Below, one piece after another: positions 1 through 13,232 of a DNA stretch of 64,000 nucleotides. The notes beneath the pieces are model-generated. The model did not search any database. It worked only from the letters and a program-made list of their open reading frames with translations, and had not been told where the DNA came from. The stretch comes from Selaginella moellendorffii. Its lineage: Eukaryota > Streptophyta > Lycopodiopsida > Selaginellales > Selaginellaceae. The stretch is taken from NCBI RefSeq assembly GCF_000143415.4, contig NW_003314266.1, positions 2,461,856-2,525,855 of the forward strand. The letters run 5' to 3'. The position numbers were made by a program, and so were the translations under genes. Every line of letters starts with the position of its first letter. Position 1 is the first letter of the stretch.

Positions 1-1295
1 ATGCTAATGACACAGATATATAGCTAAATTATCAACATAATCTTCATTGAGATTAGTGAAATAAAATATTAATCTCCAATAAACCCTAAATACCAACCAT
101 TTAAATCACCACATAATTGAAATATGCTCATGGAAAAACAATTATAATCCCAACTTTAATAATGTCAATATTAAGGCATCACTTCAATGCTATCAACACC
201 ACAAGAAAGCTAGTAGAGAGCAAAAACAAATCATCACTCAAAACTCTTTAACAACCAAGCTAACTAAAGTCAAAGATACTTTATTCGGTATTTGAAACCA
301 ATCCTTTAACATTACTCAGTTATAAATAACACTTTATCAAGGAGTGAATCACTATGCCCAAGACTTAATATAATCTAACATTATAGACTAAATGAAACTA
401 AACAATATCAACAGTGGTGGTACCAATATATTAACATAGAAAAATTATGAAAGCCTAGGAACACAATCCTCTATAATACCATCTGGTAAATAAACCCATC
501 ATTGTTAAATTATCATCAAGTTGGTAAAGTGTTAGTAGCCCTTGATGAAGTTTATAAACAATCAATAGTCACAAAGCAACTAATAATCACTCTTCAACTT
601 TGCCTTTATAAAACCCACACTAAACTCATATAATCAAGTCATATACTTGTCAAATAGAAAGGTAACACTCCATATACAATATATAAGAATATGAATAAGT
701 GCAGACAAAATGATTATCCAAATCCAATTTAACCACGATAAACTCACTAATATGTCTAGCTAATAGCTTTGAGAAAAACTGAAGAGGCTAGCTAACACTC
801 AATCGAAATTAACATGAAGATCATAAGATGGACTCATATGGTACACAATATAAGTACTAACATCTCAACAAAAAACAATTAAGTTGGATATCATTATCCT
901 CAACCAAGCTTCAGGGCCACTAATACCAAGTTAAGATTAGTGAAAGCTCATTACTCACATAGTTTAACAAAATGTAAAGTGCAACTTGTCACTAAATATA
1001 ATGTTACAAAATAAAAGCATAAGGGTTACTTTTTTAGAAAAGTGTAATAACTACTTTTCTACATTAACACCAAACTCTATTTAACTCAATTACCTTAGCC
1101 ACAAAAGTTAGCATCCCTTTTGGGTTGCATCTTATAAACTATCTATTAAAATCCAAACTAACCAAGGTTAACTTTAACCCTTTCATTAAAATGCAATGAC
1201 CCATACAAATGGAATGGTTTTCAAGAAAAATGATCAACATATCAACCATTAAAAAAGTCTCAATTTAGGAATGCAAATTCTTAAGACTTAATTAA
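1..1295 (-). repeat. Internal region of an old family-C LTR element (C1), left part
   Basis: AT-rich DNA with no credible ORF. It matches, with many point differences, the stretch at about 7,560-8,890 in the internal region of element C2 (same word order, for example around 1-70 versus 7,568-7,640). I therefore read it as the internal domain of an older family-C retroelement whose left end lies outside the window. It is interrupted at 1296 by a solo C LTR. Confidence 0.6.
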
Positions 1296-2438
1296 TGTAG
1301 CGCACGTGGTTTTGACCCTTTATCCTATGGTGATTTACCATAGGATAACACCACGAAGCGGAACCTAAACCCTCTTTATGCCACGTGACAGATGCCACGT
1401 GTCACATGCCACGTGTCCATGTCACATGTCCACAGGAACCCAAGGTTCAGGGCCTTGGGCCACTGAACAAAGGGAGGGTGCCAAACTCCCAAGCATGGAG
1501 CCAAGGAGTGATGGAACCGGACCACGGAGCAACTCCCGAGCATACAGCCCAAGGAGCGAAGGGACAGGGGCCCGAAGCGACTTGGAACAGTCCTGGAGCA
1601 ACCAGCATCTTAATGCCAGGACCAGCACGCAAAACGGAGCCAAACGGAGTCTGGCCCTATTTCGGCATACCGGTGGCCTAACGCGAGGTTATGGGTACTC
1701 CACCAACTAGCATGGAATGGAACTTGGGCTTAGACCCAAGCCGGACGCAGAACAAGGACAGTCACGCAAGCGGGAGTTAGACTATGCCTCAGGTTGGTCA
1801 GCCATGCCTGACCTACCCACTATCCCTACTATACATTTGGAACCCCCCACAGCCCCCCCCCCCTTGAGGAACACACGCTTTGGGCTTTCACCCCAAGCCT
1901 CCCTTAGTATCAGGAGTTAGTCTCACAAGTTCGAAACTTACTAAATATGGAATGTCCCTAGATTGCGAATTTGGACACGGGACGAACACCATTGTGTTCA
2001 GGACGATCTCTACATTCTGTAGATATGCCAAATGAGCAAATCTGGACACTTTCCATAAATAGCATTTGGGACTGAAATGAGACTAACACAAAGGGCATGA
2101 TAGCGAGGGTGTTTGGCAGACACGGTAAGCTATCATGTAGCGATATTGAGGGACCAATCTCAATACACGAGGGTTCTTGTCAAGCCAGTGCAAGACAGAG
2201 CAAAAGAGAACTAAAAAGCCAGGCCAAGTATGTTTGGCTGAATAGACACTTAGGAATTCCGTCCTTATGCTCATCCGGCCAAGTACAGATGTAAAGTCCA
2301 GTTTACTAACACTTGAACAAGAGGGGCTGATAAAGGGTCCAGCAATACCGACCTCCTGCCATCGTGGTAGTAAGGTAAGAGTGTCCGTATGGACTAGTCG
2401 ACAGGTAATTTTCGATACCCGAAGTCACATTCGCGACA
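1296..2438 (-). mobile_element. Solo LTR of family C
   Basis: It starts TGTAGCGCAC and ends TTCGCGACA (TG...CA) and is 1,143 bp long. It is flanked on both sides by ATTAA (1291-1295 and 2439-2443), a perfect 5-bp target-site duplication. Sequence on either side continues the C1 internal domain, so this LTR inserted there and later lost its body by LTR-LTR recombination. ORFs inside it are not credible genes. It contains a C homopolymer (about 1,845-1,865) followed by a block shared with LTR-B. Confidence 0.85.
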
Positions 2439-4322
2439 ATTAACTTCCTTCTATTTACAATGTCACACAAATTCACCTTAATACAAATTCTCATGACCTA
2501 ACAATATACTTATATATCAAACATTATGCCCATATAACCAATATCTGACAATGACATCCATAAATACTAATGGATACCTAAACTTGATCATAAAGATTAC
2601 ATCTTTGGATATCCAACACTTACACTTTTCTTCAATCATTTCCAAAGTGCAATGTAAAGTCAAAACACTAATAAGAAAAATGACATGAAAAATCAAGCTC
2701 TAAAGAAAACTCCTCATCACTCGACATAATAATGCCATTTCTATTAACACAAATACTAGCAATGTTAATGCCTCAACTACACACTTTTGTAAGCAACCAA
2801 AGGGAACGATTCGAGAGACGATCTATAGGGGTTCAAATATAAAGGGAAAGTGCCCATGAACAAGAGTGCACCCCCTTTTCCAAATGGTTAAGGGTCTTGG
2901 GATATTTGGGGTTAAGTGTCTTTGGGTGTGAATAGTACTGGGCTGGGTGACCTCCCGGGAAGTCTAAACTTAAGAACTTACAACTTTTTCCATTTAACAA
3001 CTTATTCAAGTACTAACGGATTCATCAACAAGCTATAATAATAATGCTACAAGTTTTTAAAACCATCAATAGGCAAACCTCAAGGAACTAAGGTACCAAC
3101 TTAAGATTATCATAATAGATCATCATCGAGAACGAAGTCAAAGTTACTTCAATGCTACTACTTACAAGTGAATTAACTTCACCATCATTCACTTTTTATT
3201 TAACCAAACAATTTTGTAAACACATTACTCACAATCATATAGATATGAAAAATCACAATGATTAAATGATTAATTGAGCAACACTATAAATAAGCCCACA
3301 TTATTACTTTCAAGGTTTATATAAGTATCAAATACTAATTCTATTCAACAAAATACAACTTAAATGCCATACATCACCGATAAAGATTTATAACACTTAA
3401 CACCACTAATTTTTTTTCATAACATAAATAAATAAGCTTATGCCACTCTCTTTCTAATAAAACTCAAACATAATTTGACACCAAACTACTCAAAAAGTAA
3501 AAGCAAAATTTTATGGAAAAGAATTAAGCATTGTAACTCAAGTCTTCCAATAGCAATCCTAAACAAAATAGTTTAACATTTCACCACTATCCATCCTATA
3601 ACTCACCACTTGTAATAACTAATATGTATTGAAATAAAAACTCTTAATTACATAATGTGAATACCAGTAATGAGATAACACCTCGTTGTTAAATCATCTC
3701 TCGAAGAAGAGAAAATGATTTACATGTTTGATCTTGTGTTGCTGATGAATCTCTTTTCAATCTTATCTTGACTAAACCTTAAATTTGCATTCACACTACT
3801 TTCAGTCCAATTCAAAAAAAGTGCATAAGAGATCATGACAATGACTACTTGAATCAATAGACTAATCCCTATAGTCTTGATTAATCCACTTACAATCATG
3901 CCTAAGAAAGATTCACTAGTGTCATACTAAATAGTTACGAATTAGCATATTTGCCATTCATAGTAAATCTAGGGAGGATTTACTTTTACCATGGTAATAT
4001 AAAACAACTTATGGTAACCACTGATAGGCTAACATTAATCTTGCCAACTCAAAGTGTAACTTAAGTTGCTAATATACCTCACTCACAAGCCTAAGTGAAA
4101 ACTCATGCAAATAGTACATCTCAAATCAATCTTATAAACCCAAGCGAAAGCTCACCCAATATAGTAAGGTAATTAAAATCCATACTTAATGAACAAATAC
4201 GAAGTCATAACACCCAAATGTGTACCTACTCAAATCATTGTTTTCATCTCTACATATGTAACAAGACCAATTGCCCAATCTCATTAGATAATACTCACTA
4301 AAACATATACTCTGATATCAAA
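2439..4322 (-). repeat. Internal region of old family-C element C1, right part
   Basis: Continuation of C1 after the solo LTR. It aligns by eye with 8,900-9,010 and 14,556-16,170 of element C2. There is no open reading frame of note. Its right end (4310-4322, read on the minus strand TTTGATATCAGAG) resembles a primer-binding site for initiator-Met tRNA (TGGTATCAGAG) and directly abuts an LTR starting TGTAGTATACG at 4323, so this is the 5' end of C1 in minus-strand sense. Confidence 0.6.
2788..2982 (+). mobile_element. Solo LTR of miniature family D, plus orientation
   Basis: A 195-bp unit starting TGTAAGCAACC and ending AACTTACA. It is flanked by ACTTT on both sides (2783-2787 and 2983-2987), a perfect 5-bp target duplication. 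Its reverse complement matches the LTR-like units near 26,018-26,211, 53,26x-53,45x and 54,03x-54,220. Confidence 0.85.
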
Positions 4323-4491
4323 TGTAGTATACGTAGTTCTCACCCTTTACTCTATAGTGATTTATCATAGGATAACCATGAAGCAAAACTTGAGTTTCAA
4401 GGCCTTGGACCATTAAAGAGAGGGATGGAGCTAAACTCTCAAGCATATAGCTAAGGAACGAAGGAAACAAAGTATGGTATGACTCCTTAGT
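4323..4491 (-). mobile_element. 5' LTR of C1, first fragment, split by C2
   Basis: Begins TGTAGTATACG, the degenerate start of an LTR-C. The LTR breaks at 4491 and resumes at 17,301, where the next LTR-C words (plant TATA region, C-run, CTTTGGGCTTTCACC) follow in order. This shows that element C2 inserted into this LTR. The duplicated target is TTAGT (4487-4491) versus TTGGT (17,301-17,305), differing at one base. Confidence 0.7.
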
Positions 4492-5629
4492 TATAGCGCA
4501 CATGGTTTTTACCTTTTATTCTATGGTGATTTACCATAGAATAACACCACGAAATGGAACCTAAACCCTCTATGTGCCATGTGTTATATGCCATGTGTCC
4601 ATAGGACAGTGGTGTGGAACCCGAGGTTCATGGCCTTGGGCCACTGAACGAAGGAACGGTGCCAAACTCTCAAGTATGGAGCCAAGGAATGACGGAACTG
4701 GACCACGGAGCAACTCTTAAGCATACAGCCCAAGGAGCGAAGGGACAGGAACCCAGAGCAAATTAGAACAGTCTTAGAGCAACCAGGATCCCAATGCCAG
4801 GATTAGCATGCAAAACGGAGCCAAACGGAGCCAAACGGAGTCTAGCGCTATTTTAGTATACTGGTGGCCTATCGCAAGGACATGGGTACTTCACCAACTA
4901 GCATGGAATGGAACTTGGGTTTAGACCTAAGCCGGACGCAGAACAAGGATAGGCACATAAGTGGAAGTTAGACTATGCCTCAGCTTAATTGGCCATGCCC
5001 AACCTACCCACTATCCCTACTATACATTTGAAACCCCCCATATCCCCCCCCCTTGAGGAACACACGCTTTGGGCTTTTACCCCAAGCCTCCTTTAGTATC
5101 AGGAGTTAGTTTCTAAGACAAGCTTGAAACTTATTAAATATAGAATGTTCTTAAATTGTGAATTTGGACACGGGATGAACACCATTGTGTTCAAGACAAT
5201 CTTTACATTCCGTAAATATGCCAAATGAGAAAATCTAGACACTTTCCATAAATAGCATTGGGACCAAAATGAGACTAACACAAAGGGCATGATAACAAGG
5301 GTGTTTGGCAAACATGGTAAGCTATCATTTAACAAATATTGAAGGACCAATCTTAATATTGCAAGGGTTCTTGATACTAGCAAGTGCAAGCCAATGACAC
5401 AAGTTTTTCAAACTAGGCCGAGTATGCTCAGTAAGAAACACATAGGGTTCCTACCTTATATTTATCCAATCTAAGTGCATGTTTATTAACCAGTTTCTCA
5501 ACTAGCTCAAGTGGGAACTGATAACGGGTCCAGTAATACCAACCTCTTACCGTCGTGGCAGTAAGGAAAGAGTGTCTGTAAGGACTAGCTGATAGGTAAT
5601 TTTCGACACCCGAAGTCACATTCGCGACA
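4492..5629 (-). mobile_element. Left (3') LTR of element C2
   Basis: 1,138 bp, starting TATAGCGCAC (first TG mutated to TA) and ending TTCGCGACA. It pairs with the right LTR at 16,171-17,300. The inner edge is followed at 5630 by CTCTCCCCCCTTAG, on the minus strand a polypurine tract placed exactly where a 3' LTR should have one, so the element is read on the minus strand. Confidence 0.8.
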
Positions 5630-8600
5630 CTCTCCCCCCTTAGAGAAAATCGACGTCCTCGTCGATGCATACTCAAGTCTAGAATATTGCCAAGGAAATA
5701 ACTCTAGAAAAAAGTTCACGGTATTCATACTATATGAGAAATGCACCAACTTAAATGAGTTAGGGTAACCTCTTTGTCTAACATGGATGTGTTACCAACT
5801 TAGACACCTTCCAGCCGTCGTCGACAAGCAAAATGACGAACGGAGTTAGCCACCTTTGTTACTCTAGTTGTCACCTAGCTTACAAAAGTATGATATGCCC
5901 CTGCCTGCATGTGGTATAGAGAGAGAAGCTAAAGGCCCAACCTTCATGAGCAAAGAAACCAAACCCGTCGGTAAGATTTAGATAGACTACTGTAAATAGG
6001 CAATTAGAGTTATTTACATGGTCACGCCCTTTTAACAGAATAAGGAACATCGACAAAGAGGCGGGTTATTTGACCAATGGACAATAGCTACCCCATGATT
6101 AAAGATTTCACCATGCACATGAAGTGCTAAAGCCAGTCTGCATATATTGGCCCAAACTCAAAGATTAATAGATGGACAATATCAAAGTTATAGACAATGA
6201 CAGCTTAGAGACTTAATTATCAGTGAATAAATCTTATATTAGAACACAAAAGTATTCCAAGTAAGTTATCATCCGATAAACCAATATTAGAGTATAAGAA
6301 CTACCAAGATCACAATAGTTGGAAACATAGGATTCACCATCCAACAAAATTCAATAGCCAGTATATCATCAAGGAAACTCAATGATGAAATGTAACTACT
6401 GAAGATTGCAGATAGTATACCAAACAACTTACCAAAGACAACTCAAAGAACACCAAGTACCATTAACTGACAAGCACAATACTCGTGAATGTATCACCTG
6501 AAGGAAAAAACATCCTAATCTATCAAAACTAACTTGAGCAACAATCGACAGAACAGAATGAATATAGTAAGACTAACAAATATTTAATCATGCCAACTAT
6601 TGCACTAGCCAATTTGAATAAATCCAGATCGACAATATAAAGAAACTCAAGTTGCTTAAGCAAGTGTCAGCCACATCCTATTGATGTCTCAAACTTAAAA
6701 GACCAATCCAAAGCAAACCACAAAGAACATATAGTATTATGAAAAGTCATAAGCCATTAAAGAGAACAATTAATTATCATAAAAGAACATCAATTATCCC
6801 ACCAATGAAGGAATGTATAATCATCGTCAAAGAAAGAATCTACCATCCCTAAAAACGGCAAATCATTCTATACCAACAATAATATAGCAAAACCTTTGAT
6901 AAGGATAATTAACTACTCTAAATGATAGTCAATCATCACTAGTGATTGCTAAATGTAAATACTAACTTTAATATCGAAACTAATGAGTCAAAAAAATGCC
7001 TTCCCCAACAACTTCTAACAAATGGACCACAAACATGAAAGCTCAAGGAACCAAAAACTTGAAAAAATCTATAACTAAGTTTTGCCTAACAATGATCACA
7101 CGTCTTGCATGAATTAACTTCAATGCTAAAGAGGAAATCATGACACAACTCACAATATCCTTCTTAACACATTCATAAGCTAAACTTCATAATGCCAAAA
7201 CTAATGAAGAGCATATCAGCATCAATCCAAAAGCTAAACATAATGAAGCTATGCTCAACAAGTGATTGCTAAATGATCCTCCACAAATCCATCTATAGCA
7301 AGAAGTAACTCACTTCATAACAAGCACAAGAAAAATCATCAATGATTGATATATCCCAATTCAAATTTGACAAGGACTCAAATATTCCAATATTAATCAC
7401 TAACTCTCCCTCTCATAAGGCTAGCATAATCCATGACTAAATTACTTTTCAAGGAAAAGCCAAAGTTCAACCCCTACTAAATAATTTTATCTTAGAACAC
7501 AACTTACTCAAACTTGCCACTCAGTTCCTTTGAACGCTAACATAGTTGCTAACTAGCAAATGCACGAATGTCAATAACACAAAGCCATAGCCAAATCATC
7601 AACACTATCTTCATCGAGATTAATGAAACTCAACATCAATCTTTCGGAGAGACATCTCAGTTCACTCAAATCTCAACATTAATAATGTCAATGACAAGGC
7701 ATCACTTCAATGCCATCAACACTATAACAAAGCTAGAAAAAAAGCATGAGTAAATCACCACTCAAAACTCCTTAGCAACTAAGTTAATCAAGGTCGAAAA
7801 TACTTTACTGAGTATTTGAGATCAATCCTTCAGTAAAACTTAGTTACAGATAACACTTTCTCAAGGAGTGAATCACCACATCCAAGACTCCATGAAATCC
7901 AACACTACAGACTAAACATATCCAAATGATATTGACAGAGGTAGAGTCAACATGCTAACATGGAAAACCCATGTAAGTCTAACGACACAATCCTCTGTAA
8001 TACCATCCGGTAAAGCAAGCCCATCACTGCTAAATCATCATCGAGCGAAGCAAATGTCAAACAGTCCTTGACAAAATTTATAAGTAATCATTAGTTGTCA
8101 AGCAACCAACAATCACTCTTCAACTTGCCTTCACAAGACCCAAACACTAAACTCATGCCATTAAGCTATATACTTATCCAATATGAATATAATACCTCAT
8201 GTATGAGATAAAGGTTCATGGACATGCACGAACCAAATGACCACTCGAATCCAACTCAATTGCAATAAGTTCACTAATGCATTTAGCCAATAACTCTAAG
8301 CATGCTTTGAAGAGGCTAGCTATGCATGATCAACACTTAGCCAAAACTAAAGTGAAGACCATGAGATGAACTTATATTGGTACATAACCTTCTCATAGAT
8401 AAAGCTATAGTATGGATATTAACATCTCAACCGCAAACAACTAAGTTGAACATCATTATCCTCAGCCAAGACACAAGGCCACCAAAACCAAGTCAAGATC
8501 AATGAGAGCTCACTACTCTCATAGAGTTTAACAAAATGCAAGGTGCAATCTGCCATCAAGCACAATGCTACAAAAGAAAGGCACAAGATCACATTTCTAG

Positions 8601-9010
8601 AAAAGCGCAACAATTACTTTTCTACACCAACTTTAAATTCTATCCAACTCAATTGTTTTAGCCCCAAAAGTTAGCATCCCTTTCGGGTTGCATCATACAA
8701 ACTACTTACTAAGGTCTAAACTAACTAAAGTCAATTCCAACCCTTTTACTAGTTTGTACTGGCTTACGAAAACGGAATGGTTTTCGGGCAAAATGATCAA
8801 TAAATCAGCCATTGGAAAAGTTTAAGAAAATTTGTGGAAAATTTCCATTCTAGAGAAAAAATGATTCTCAGTCTAGAAATGCAAACTTTCAAGACTTAAC
8901 CAGCTTTTTCCTACCTACTACTTCACATAAGTTCACCTTAACACAAATTCTCGAGATCCATAGTATGCTTAAGCATCGAATATCTTTGCTTATATATCTG
9001 ACATCCAACA
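5630..9010 (-). repeat. Internal domain of C2 (3' half), no intact coding sequence
   Basis: Polypurine tract at 5630-5643 (minus strand). Just upstream in sense (about 5,644-5,690) one minus-strand frame reads STRTSIFSKGG, reminiscent of the extreme C-terminus of some Ty3/gypsy pol proteins. Otherwise I see no integrase, RT or gag motif. The longest open frames here (for example 7,568-7,753 and 8,419-8,613) are chance ORFs. The C2 internal domain is about 5 kb once nested element A is removed, compatible with a large non-autonomous derivative. Confidence 0.55.
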
Positions 9011-9396
9011 TGTCAAAACCCCCAACAAGATCAAGACTGGAAATGCTAAAGACAAAGAGAAAAAGCTAGTGAAAACAAAGAAGAGGCCTTAGACTGGTGT
9101 TGATTCAGATTGTGGAGAAATGGAACAAAGCTAACCTATATATACTATAGGTTGATAAAGCTCCACCACTCTTGGATCGAGGACGGCCTAAATATAGCTG
9201 AGATCGAGGAGGCGCCACATCATCATCAGGAATGTGGCTCGAGACTCAAGAATTGGGAAGTGTCTCGAGAGTCAGGAATAGGGAAGTGTCTCGAGAGTCA
9301 GGAATAGGGAAGTGTCTCGAGAGTCAGGAATGTGGTCTGTAGGTCAGGAATCCGGCGAGAGTCAGGAATGTGGCAAGAATTGGGGGATTCCTGACA
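9011..9396 (-). mobile_element. Left (3') LTR of chromovirus A
   Basis: 386 bp; on the plus strand it starts TGTCAAAACC and ends TTCCTGACA. Next to its inner edge the plus strand reads GCACCCCCTCCTC, that is a minus-strand polypurine tract. U3 holds three tandem 26-bp units containing GTGTCTCGAGAGTCAGGAAT (right LTR: two). A minus-strand TATA box (TATATATAGG) lies about 30 nt before a 15-nt stretch complementary to the primer-binding site. Confidence 0.85.
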
Positions 9397-9407
9397 GCAC
9401 CCCCTCC

Positions 9408-10778
9408 TCAAGAACGAGTGGAACGAGGATGTGAACGAGAACGAAGAGGAGGATGAGATGAGCGGCGAGGGATGGGAGATGGAGAAAAAGAATGAGGACT
9501 GGGACGAGAAGGATAGTGGCAGTGGAAGTCCTGAACAAGGTCAGGAGAATGAATTAGGTTGTCCGCAGGTTCCCAAGTGCGTTCCTCAGGTCTGTAACCC
9601 TTCCAGTCCACCAGATAGTAGAGTTTAGACCGTGAAATCTTGGAATCAAGGATGTCTTGAACCTCGTACTCAGACCCATCCTCGAGCTGCACTGGTGGAG
9701 GCAGAGGAATGACCCGATTTGGAATAGGACTGGGAATATAAGGCTCAAGGAGAGAGGAGTGAAAAACGGGGTGAATTTGATATGAGGAGGGAAGTGCAAG
9801 GCGATAAGTGACAGGATTAATGATGGCAGTGATAGGGAAAGGACCAAGGCGTTTGAAATTGAGTTTTGGACAGGGCCTGGTGGTGGAGATATTTCGCCTG
9901 AGGAGCCAGACTTTATCCCCGATATTGTAAGGGGGACAATCCTGACGATGGACATTGGCAAATGTTTTATGAGATTCCTGAGCACGATGAAGATGGAAGG
10001 AGATGGAGTTGTGGATTTCCTGGAGGTTGGAGATAAATGCCTCAGAGCGGGGATTTGAACGAGAGGATTCAGATGGAGAAGGAAGTGAGAGATTAAATTG
10101 GGGATTTCGGCCAGAGTTCGCAAAGAAGGGGGAAACTCGAAGAGAGGAGTGAATAGAGTTGTTATAGGAGAACTCAGCAAGGGGAAGGATATCGAACCAG
10201 TTATCCTGATGATAGTTGATGAAGCATCTCAAGAATTGTTCCAACGTCTGAATTGTTCGCTCGGACTGCCCATCAGTTTGAGGATGATATGCCGAAGAGA
10301 GGTTGGCCTTCACTCCAAGCAACTGCAAAAACCGTTGCCAGAAATGAGAGATGAACTGAGGCCCCCGATCCGAAACCACATCTGTAGGAATCCCATGAAG
10401 TCGGAAAATTTCCCTGAATACCAGTTTTGCCATGTCCTCGCCCGAAAACTCCTTGGTACATGGCAAGAAGTGCGCCATCTTTGTGAAGCGATCCACCACG
10501 ACTAAAATGCTGTTGAAGCCTCCAGAACTCGGAAGATCACTCAAGAAATCCATGGAGATGGATTCCCAAGGACCTGAAGGGACCGGAAGGGAACGAAACA
10601 AACCTGAAGGAAGGTGGCGAGGTACCTTATTCTGGGCACAAGTGTCACAGGAGGTAACAAAAGCTTTGATGTAGTCGTCCATGTGAGGCCACCAAAAGTC
10701 CCGTGCAACTAGCTCATAGGTTTTCGCAATGCCGAAGTGACCAGCAGTCGGGCTATCGTGGCACGCCATCAGGACCAA
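9408..10778 (-). pseudogene. Chromovirus A integrase with C-terminal chromodomain (3' end of pol)
   Basis: 456 open codons in the pol frame. Order: HHCC zinc finger near the start (HDSPTAGH then CDTC), catalytic core with D in SMDFLSDLP, D in VVSDRGPQF and E in the DGQSE motif, then a GPF/Y-like stretch, and finally a chromodomain around YEVQDIL...YLVDWKGY...TWEP. Integrase joins element cDNA to host DNA; in chromoviruses the chromodomain is thought to steer insertion to marked chromatin. It belongs to the same frame as the RT upstream but is cut off from it by an in-frame TAG at 10,809, so I call the element non-functional as read. The T-DGQ codon region carries no intron here, unlike element B. 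Confidence 0.9.
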
Positions 10779-10808
10779 CCTTCGAGCATCACCTTCAGGA
10801 ACGTAAAG

Positions 10809-12530
10809 CTACTCCCCACGGTACAATAAGCCATCTAAGAACTTGAACTCGTCAAATCGCCGGCAGTCGGGAGTCACTGGGTGTCCAGCCTGAAGATGGG
10901 GGAAAATGTCGCTAGCGAGATCATCGGATTGAAGATCGTTTCTGATTGCATCCATCAAGGAGGAGTCTTGAGGGGCCAGGGAAATTGCCATAACTTGAAG
11001 CCGATCAGGACCGAGGATAACTTGATCCTATTGATCGAAGGCAGGATTACCAGGCCTGAGACTGAGATAGGAGCACCTTGAAAGAGCATCAGGAAGGCCT
11101 TGAAACTTTCCAGGTCTGTACTTGATAACAAAGTCAAACCGACTCAGGAATTGTGCCCACCTTGCTTGACGATGGCTTAAAACTCGGGAAGTGGCAAAGT
11201 ACTCGAGATTTTTGTGATCCGTCCAGACTGTTGTTTGATGGCTCGCCCCCTCCAAGAAACGGCGCCACTCTCCAAAGGAATCCACGATGGCAAGGAGCTC
11301 CTTGTCATGGATTTCGTAATTGATCTCCGCAGGCTGGAATTTCCGAGAATGGAAAGTGACCGGATGAAGTTCGTGATCCGCTCCGAGTTGAGACAGCACA
11401 ACACCAATGGCAAAGTCGGAGGCGTCAGCCTCGATGAAGAAAGGTTGTGAGGAATCAGTATGGATCAAGACAGGAGCAGAACTGAAGGCCGCCTTGAGTG
11501 TGGCGAAGGCCTGCTGGGCAGCAGCAGACCAAGAGAAGGGAACATCCTTGCGAGTGAGATGTGTGAGAGGAAGGACAATGTCAGAGTAGTGATCAATGAA
11601 TTTGCGGTAGAAGTTGGCAAAGCCAAGGAAAACCTGAACGTCCGACATTGAGTGTGGAGGCTCCCATTCGAGAATAGTCTTGACTTTGGCAGGATCCATT
11701 GTGATACCCTCAGGAGTGACAATGTACCCAAGGAACTCCACAGACTGCTGATCAAAGGAACATTTCTCAAGCTTCGCGTATAGGCCGTGTTCTCGCAGCT
11801 TCGCTAGCACCTTGCGAACATGTTCGTCATGCTCCTCCTGAGTTTTTGAGTAGATGAGGATGTCATCGAGGTAGACGATCACCATCTGATCAAGAAACTC
11901 CCGAAAGACGTCGTTCGCCATATGTTGGAAAACTGCTGGAGCATTTGTCAAGCCAAATGGCATGACAGTGTACTCGAAGTGGCCATAGCGGGTTCGGAAC
12001 GCAATCTTCCATTCATCACCAGGCCGGATCCGGATCAGGTTGTATGCTCCACGGAGGTCGATCTTGGTGAAGAAGCGGGCACCGCCAAGACGTTCCAACA
12101 GGTCCGAGATCAAGGGCAGCGGATAACGGTTCCGAACAGTCACCTTGTTCAAACCTCGGTAGTCGATGACTAGCCGCAAGCTCCCATCCTTCTTCTTGAC
12201 AAAGAAGACAGGCGCTCGAGCCGGGGACTGCGAATGCTGAATGTAGCCCGAGGCAAGGTTCTCATCCACGTACTCTTTGAGGGCCTTAAGCTCGGACGGG
12301 GATAACCCGTAGATAGGCCCCCATGGAGGTGACGCTCCTTCCTGTAAATCAATGGGACAATCATAAGGCCGATGAACAGGCAGAACATTAGCTTTTTTCT
12401 TGTCAAACACATCCCCAAAATCATGATACTTCTCAGGAAGACTGACAGGAGAAACATGCAAAGCAAAAAGAAAAAGAGGTTCTTCATGAAGGAGTTCTTT
12501 CATAGTGATTGTGGAGATAGGAGGAGGCAT
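10809..12530 (-). pseudogene. Chromovirus A reverse transcriptase and RNase H
   Basis: In one frame, with a TAG at 11,028 and another at 10,809. The N-terminal part is the RT palm and fingers (VIDYRGLNKVTVRNRYPLP, FTKIDLRGAYN, catalytic IVYLDDILIYS), then the connection region, then RNase H (FFIEADASDFAIG, TDHKNLEYF, DALSR). RT copies genomic RNA to cDNA and RNase H removes the template. The frame is the same as protease upstream and integrase downstream. The whole pol would be one polyprotein but for three TAG codons. Confidence 0.9.
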
Positions 12531-12728
12531 ACGACTAAATGGAATGATGAGACGAGGATACTGTCCAGTGTAAGATGGAAGAGAGAAAAAAGAAGAGGGT
12601 GAAAACTTTATAGAGTCAGGAACAGAACCCCGATTTGAGTTTAGGGAACTTTTCCTGATTCGGACTCGATGAACTGTAGGGGAAGCCGTAGGAGAGATGA
12701 GCTGTAATTCCTTCCAACAGATCTGAGG

Positions 12729-13232
12729 CTAATGTAGTTGGAACCAAGGAAGACCGAGCACCACAGAGGAGGACTTGCTGTTGATGATGTTGAAGGTGAT
12801 ATCGGTGACGGTGGACCCGATGTGTACTCGAACGGGCAACGTTTCCCTAAGTCCAGAAGATGGAGACACAAAATGCCCGCCAATGCCTTCAACCCTCAAA
12901 TCCCGTATGGTAGGAGAAAGAGGAACGTGATGTCGGGCAGCAAAGTCCTTGTCCATGAAGCAGGAAGTTGCACTTGAGTCCAGTAACGCCAGAGCCTTGA
13001 GTCCTGATTGTCCGGTGAAAGAAAGGAGACATGGGACGCGGAAGTTGTGGGAATTGGTGGTGGCTTTGATGAAAGGTGGTGAGGAGCTTGATAAAGAAGA
13101 AAAGTGATTTTTATTCGGGGAGTCTAAACAGACAGCTCCTACTCTGTTTGGACAGGGTCGTTTCCCGACTGCAACAGAGGTGGACTTTGAGGCAGAGTGA
13201 ACTCGAGCAATCGGGGAGGCTTCTTGGGACAC
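12729..13232 (-). pseudogene. Chromovirus A aspartic protease region, active site altered
   Basis: Contains LALLDSSATSCFMD at the place of the retropepsin D-T/S-G motif, with glycine replaced by serine, and ILGLPW-like LGLPWFQLH downstream, where a TAG (12,729) interrupts. It overlaps the end of the gag/zinc-knuckle frame by about 94 nt in the -1 frame, an arrangement compatible either with programmed -1 frameshifting or with an indel. The DSS triad should be poorly active or inactive. Confidence 0.75.

Noticed and set aside
4318-4503. Small ORF across the C1/C2 junction
   Set aside because: Spans an LTR insertion boundary; chance ORF.
10098-10505. 135-codon plus-strand ORF opposite the integrase of element A
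   Set aside because: Antisense shadow of a clearly coding pol region.
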